64,000 nt of DNA from Texcoconibacillus texcoconensis (GTDB taxonomy: Bacteria > Bacillota > Bacilli > Bacillales > Salisediminibacteriaceae), in assembly GCF_014202575.1 (NCBI RefSeq), contig NZ_JACHHB010000008.1, positions 96,930 to 160,929 on the forward strand, read 5' to 3'. Positions 61,622 to 64,000 of this stretch are shown here, piece by piece (position 1 is the stretch's first letter; every line of letters begins with the position of its first letter). The notes beneath the pieces were generated by a model. The model searched no databases, was not told the origin of the DNA, and saw nothing but the letters and a program-made list of their open reading frames with translations. Position numbers and translations under genes: made by a program.

Positions 61622-63715
61622 TCATTCTACAGAGATGTCTAAACCGGTTGTGTTCTTCTTTGTCACCACTTCTACCTCTCCATTTCCTTGTTTTTGAACA
61701 ATGAAATCAAGGGTGCCATCACGATCACCTATCTGTAAATTTTCGATTTCAATCCAATCGATATCTTCCGGAAGAGTCGGAGATAATTGAATAGATGAAT
61801 GGTCATTGTTCACTTGTATTCCTAACAAAGCTTGGATGCACGCATATGGCGTTCCAGCTGCCCAAGCTTGAGGAGAACATGCAACAGGAAAAGGAATAAT
61901 GCTTCCATTTGTCTCTTCTTCTGGATATCCACAAAACAATTCAGGAAGGCGGTTCTCTTCAAATTGCTTGGAACTGTCGAATAAAGCTTGAACAAGTTTA
62001 TTCAAATGTGCTTTAAACCCGTATTTGGCAAGACCAAGAGCAATCAATGAATTATCATGTGGCCACACCGTCCCATTATGATAAGCAATTGGACTATACA
62101 CCTTTTCGTCCTTGCTCATCGTACGGATTCCCCATCCTGAAAAGAGGTCTTCAGATAAAAGTCGGTCAGCGGTAACGTCTCTTTTCTCTTTATCAATAAC
62201 CCCTGACCATAAAGCATGACCTGGATCAGACGTTATCGTTTCAACTTTCGATTTCTCTTTATCGAGAGAAAGAGCGAAATATTTTTCATTCTCCATCCAG
62301 AATGACGAATTAAACTTCTCTTTTAATGACGTCGCTTCATTTTTCAGTTGATTTTCTTTTTCTTGACGCCCTAACATTCCATAAATTTCAGCCATCCTTA
62401 TTTTTGCATCATATACATACCCTTGTACTTCAGATACAGCCATCGGAGAGTCGGATGGTGAACCATCTTTATGAACCATCGAATGGTTCGAGTCCTTCCA
62501 GCTTTGAATCGTTAAACCATCCTCTGATTTTTTATGGAATTCAATAAATCCATCACCATCAAGGTCTGCAAATTGATCTAAGTAGTCTAAACACCGTTCA
62601 GCAGCTGGCATAAGGTCTTCCAATAATGAGCGATCACCTGTCCAACGATATGTTTCTGATAATAAAATTAAAAATAGAGGTGTACCATCAATACTTCCAT
62701 AATACCTAGAGAAAGGAACCTCTTTTAAATTTGCCATCTCTCCTTGCCTTGTTTCGTGTAAGATCTTTCCAGGAGCTTCATCATTCCAATCATCTTCTTT
62801 TTCTCCTTGAACATTGGCTAGTGTTCTTAATGTGCTCTTCGCAAGCTCTGGATTCAAAATTAATGTTTGAATCGCTGCAATCATCGAATCTCGACCAAAT
62901 GGAACGCAAAACCACGGGATCCCTGCCACTGGAAATGGACCGTATCCAACATCTGTTGCTAACATGTGCATGTCATACAGTGCCGTCTCCAATGTCGTAT
63001 TCACGGCTGGATTATTCGTTTTTATACGCGTACTCGTCTCTAACCATTGATCACGCTCAGCCTTCGCCTCTTTTACACTCACGTCGTATGAAGAAGGTTG
63101 GACTACTTCTTCCTCTTGATAGACAGTAATTTTTACATCAACCGTTTTACATGCCCCAGGCTCTAAATGAACGGGATAGGAAATATTGGTTCCGTCAACC
63201 GTACCTCCTTCGGAAAACGCCACATGCATATTTCTTTTAATATGATCAAGCCCTTCATATTTCACAGTAAAAGAGGTTGAACTTAGCGATTGTCTACCCC
63301 ACTCCCCTCTCTTCTCCCTTTTAGCACCTCTTACCTCAAACAAGTCATGAAATACAGGTTGCAATAAGAGTTCCATATTACAAGTCACTTGTTTTAAACT
63401 TCCATTTTTCAACTCAATACGATCGTAAAACGTTTGTTCAAAAATAAATTGGGAACGATTGATTTCTAAATCCATCTTTTCATAGTGGGCATCTGCTGTT
63501 TGAATATCACCATTACTCAACGTAAATCGATTTTCCACATCCTTATTTGTTCTCGATAAGAAAATCGATTTCTCTCCATTCATCCTCAACTCATACCTAT
63601 TCAAATATTGTGTATCCTTAAAATACACTCCAGACCCCATTGACTCCGGAGTAATATCTCCATATTCGTTCGTTACTGAAAAAACTTCATCATGCTTCAA
63701 TGACACAAATGACAT
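61622..63715 (-). CDS. Amylo-alpha-1,6-glucosidase / glycogen-debranching-type glycosidase
   Basis: A 697-residue cytoplasmic protein. The N-terminal beta domain (GDE_N_bis type; SVTNEYGDITPESMGSGVYF, TQYLNRYELRMNG) leads to an (alpha/alpha)6 catalytic domain (about 270-620). Candidate acid residues lie in WFCVPFGRDSMIAA, and WPHDNSLIALGLAKYG and CSPQAWAAGTPY are conserved in this group. Members release sugars from branched or sucrose-like oligosaccharides. ATG at 63715 after GGTGGAGG is preferred over an ATG seven codons earlier lying in the RBS. It is the first gene of the saccharide cluster. Confidence 0.87.
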   Translation of the reverse strand: MSFVSLKHDEVFSVTNEYGDITPESMGSGVYFKDTQYLNRYELRMNGEKSIFLSRTNKDVENRFTLSNGDIQTADAHYEKMDLEINRSQFIFEQTFYDRIELKNGSLKQVTCNMELLLQPVFHDLFEVRGAKREKRGEWGRQSLSSTSFTVKYEGLDHIKRNMHVAFSEGGTVDGTNISYPVHLEPGACKTVDVKITVYQEEEVVQPSSYDVSVKEAKAERDQWLETSTRIKTNNPAVNTTLETALYDMHMLATDVGYGPFPVAGIPWFCVPFGRDSMIAAIQTLILNPELAKSTLRTLANVQGEKEDDWNDEAPGKILHETRQGEMANLKEVPFSRYYGSIDGTPLFLILLSETYRWTGDRSLLEDLMPAAERCLDYLDQFADLDGDGFIEFHKKSEDGLTIQSWKDSNHSMVHKDGSPSDSPMAVSEVQGYVYDAKIRMAEIYGMLGRQEKENQLKNEATSLKEKFNSSFWMENEKYFALSLDKEKSKVETITSDPGHALWSGVIDKEKRDVTADRLLSEDLFSGWGIRTMSKDEKVYSPIAYHNGTVWPHDNSLIALGLAKYGFKAHLNKLVQALFDSSKQFEENRLPELFCGYPEEETNGSIIPFPVACSPQAWAAGTPYACIQALLGIQVNNDHSSIQLSPTLPEDIDWIEIENLQIGDRDGTLDFIVQKQGNGEVEVVTKKNTTGLDISVE

Positions 63716-63904
63716 GATAACCTCCACCTTTCTCAACCTTTTGTAAGCCTTTTCATTAACTATACTGAAAATCTATTTTTTCATATACGTGGTTCGTTCT
63801 ACTTTTTGTTCATTTTTTTTACTTTTCTAAATCAGTTTTCAAATTTCACTTCCTGCAACTAAAGGGAGACTACCTCGATTCACTTCAATAAAGTTTCGAT
63901 ACAC

Positions 63905-64000
63905 CAATCGAGTAGGAGGAGGGTTCGCCCCTCCGTCCTCTCACACCACCGTACGTACGGATCTCGTATACGGCGGTTCAATAAGTTGAGTGATGCTTTT
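63905..64000 (-). mobile_element. 3' end of a group IIC intron (domains V and VI), continues beyond window
   Basis: On the minus strand, ACCGCCGTA pairs with TACGGTGGT, and inside it TACG pairs with CGTA around a short loop, with a 2-nt CG bulge on the 3' side: the domain V layout. The triad is CGC, as in class C introns. It is followed by a domain VI-like hairpin (GGAGGGG, CGAA, CCCTCC) and the end CTACTCGAT. The 5' part and any reverse transcriptase gene lie to the right of the window. Confidence 0.75.

Overview
The window looks like chromosome from a low-to-moderate-GC Firmicute of the family Bacillaceae, most likely a salt- and alkali-tolerant one. Ribosome-binding sites are strong AGGAGG-type sequences, and GTG and TTG starts are common. 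There are S-layer-homology (SLH) wall proteins, CcpA-type cre sites, a YwaC/RelP alarmone synthetase, a FloT flotillin and an ectoine hydroxylase (EctD). Many surface proteins are very acidic. The genus cannot be fixed from the sequence alone.

Region 1 (1-12.5 kb) is a sugar-acid catabolic block. On the minus strand, in transcription order, it carries a DapA-family aldolase, a TRAP transporter (dctP, dctQ, dctM), an HPr-like protein without the catalytic histidine, D-galactonate dehydratase (dgoD), an IclR regulator, a 2-keto-3-deoxy sugar-acid kinase and the start of a KDPG/KDPGal aldolase. This is a De Ley-Doudoroff type route from galactonate to pyruvate plus triose phosphate. Two near-identical palindromes (AGGAACA-N-TGTTCCT) sit before the first gene and before the kinase, and are probably the IclR operators. 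Beside it lies a gluconate module: a short 6-phosphogluconate dehydrogenase, an RpiR regulator and a TTG-started gluconokinase.

Region 2 (12.5-49 kb) is a mosaic of single genes: SLH proteins, a CAP-domain protein, a GH26-like glycosidase, flotillin, alarmone synthetase, EctD, a desaturase, transporters, two polysaccharide deacetylases, a UbiB-like kinase, and six zinc-ribbon proteins, five of them in one minus-strand run. It is peppered with two short palindromic repeat families. Family A (19 copies, 12.4-45.8 kb) is a hairpin with the arm GGTAGGTGCTAC. Family B (7 full copies and one half copy, 33.9-48.8 kb) is built on GGGACAGTCCC and brackets a REP-associated tyrosine transposase (RAYT). 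Two loci of 21/42-bp tandem repeats and an apparently unrecognised small RNA gene with its own promoter and terminator also lie here.

Region 3 (48.8-53.5 kb) is an N-acylamino-acid module: an enolase-superfamily racemase/OSBS and a YfcC-type transporter, divergent from an RpiR regulator overlapping an M20 amidohydrolase, with a perfect palindrome between the divergent units. Region 4 (53.7-63.7 kb) is an oligosaccharide uptake and degradation cluster on the minus strand: glycogen-debranching-type enzyme, two CUT1 permeases, YesM/YesN-type two-component system, lipoprotein binding protein with a cre site, and an alpha/alpha-toroid protein. No ATPase gene is present, so a shared MsmX-type ATPase is likely. 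A structured RNA resembling HEARO/omega RNA of IscB transposons, without iscB, follows the last gene. At the right edge the window cuts into the 3' end (domains V and VI) of a group IIC intron on the minus strand.

No tRNA, rRNA or CRISPR array was seen.
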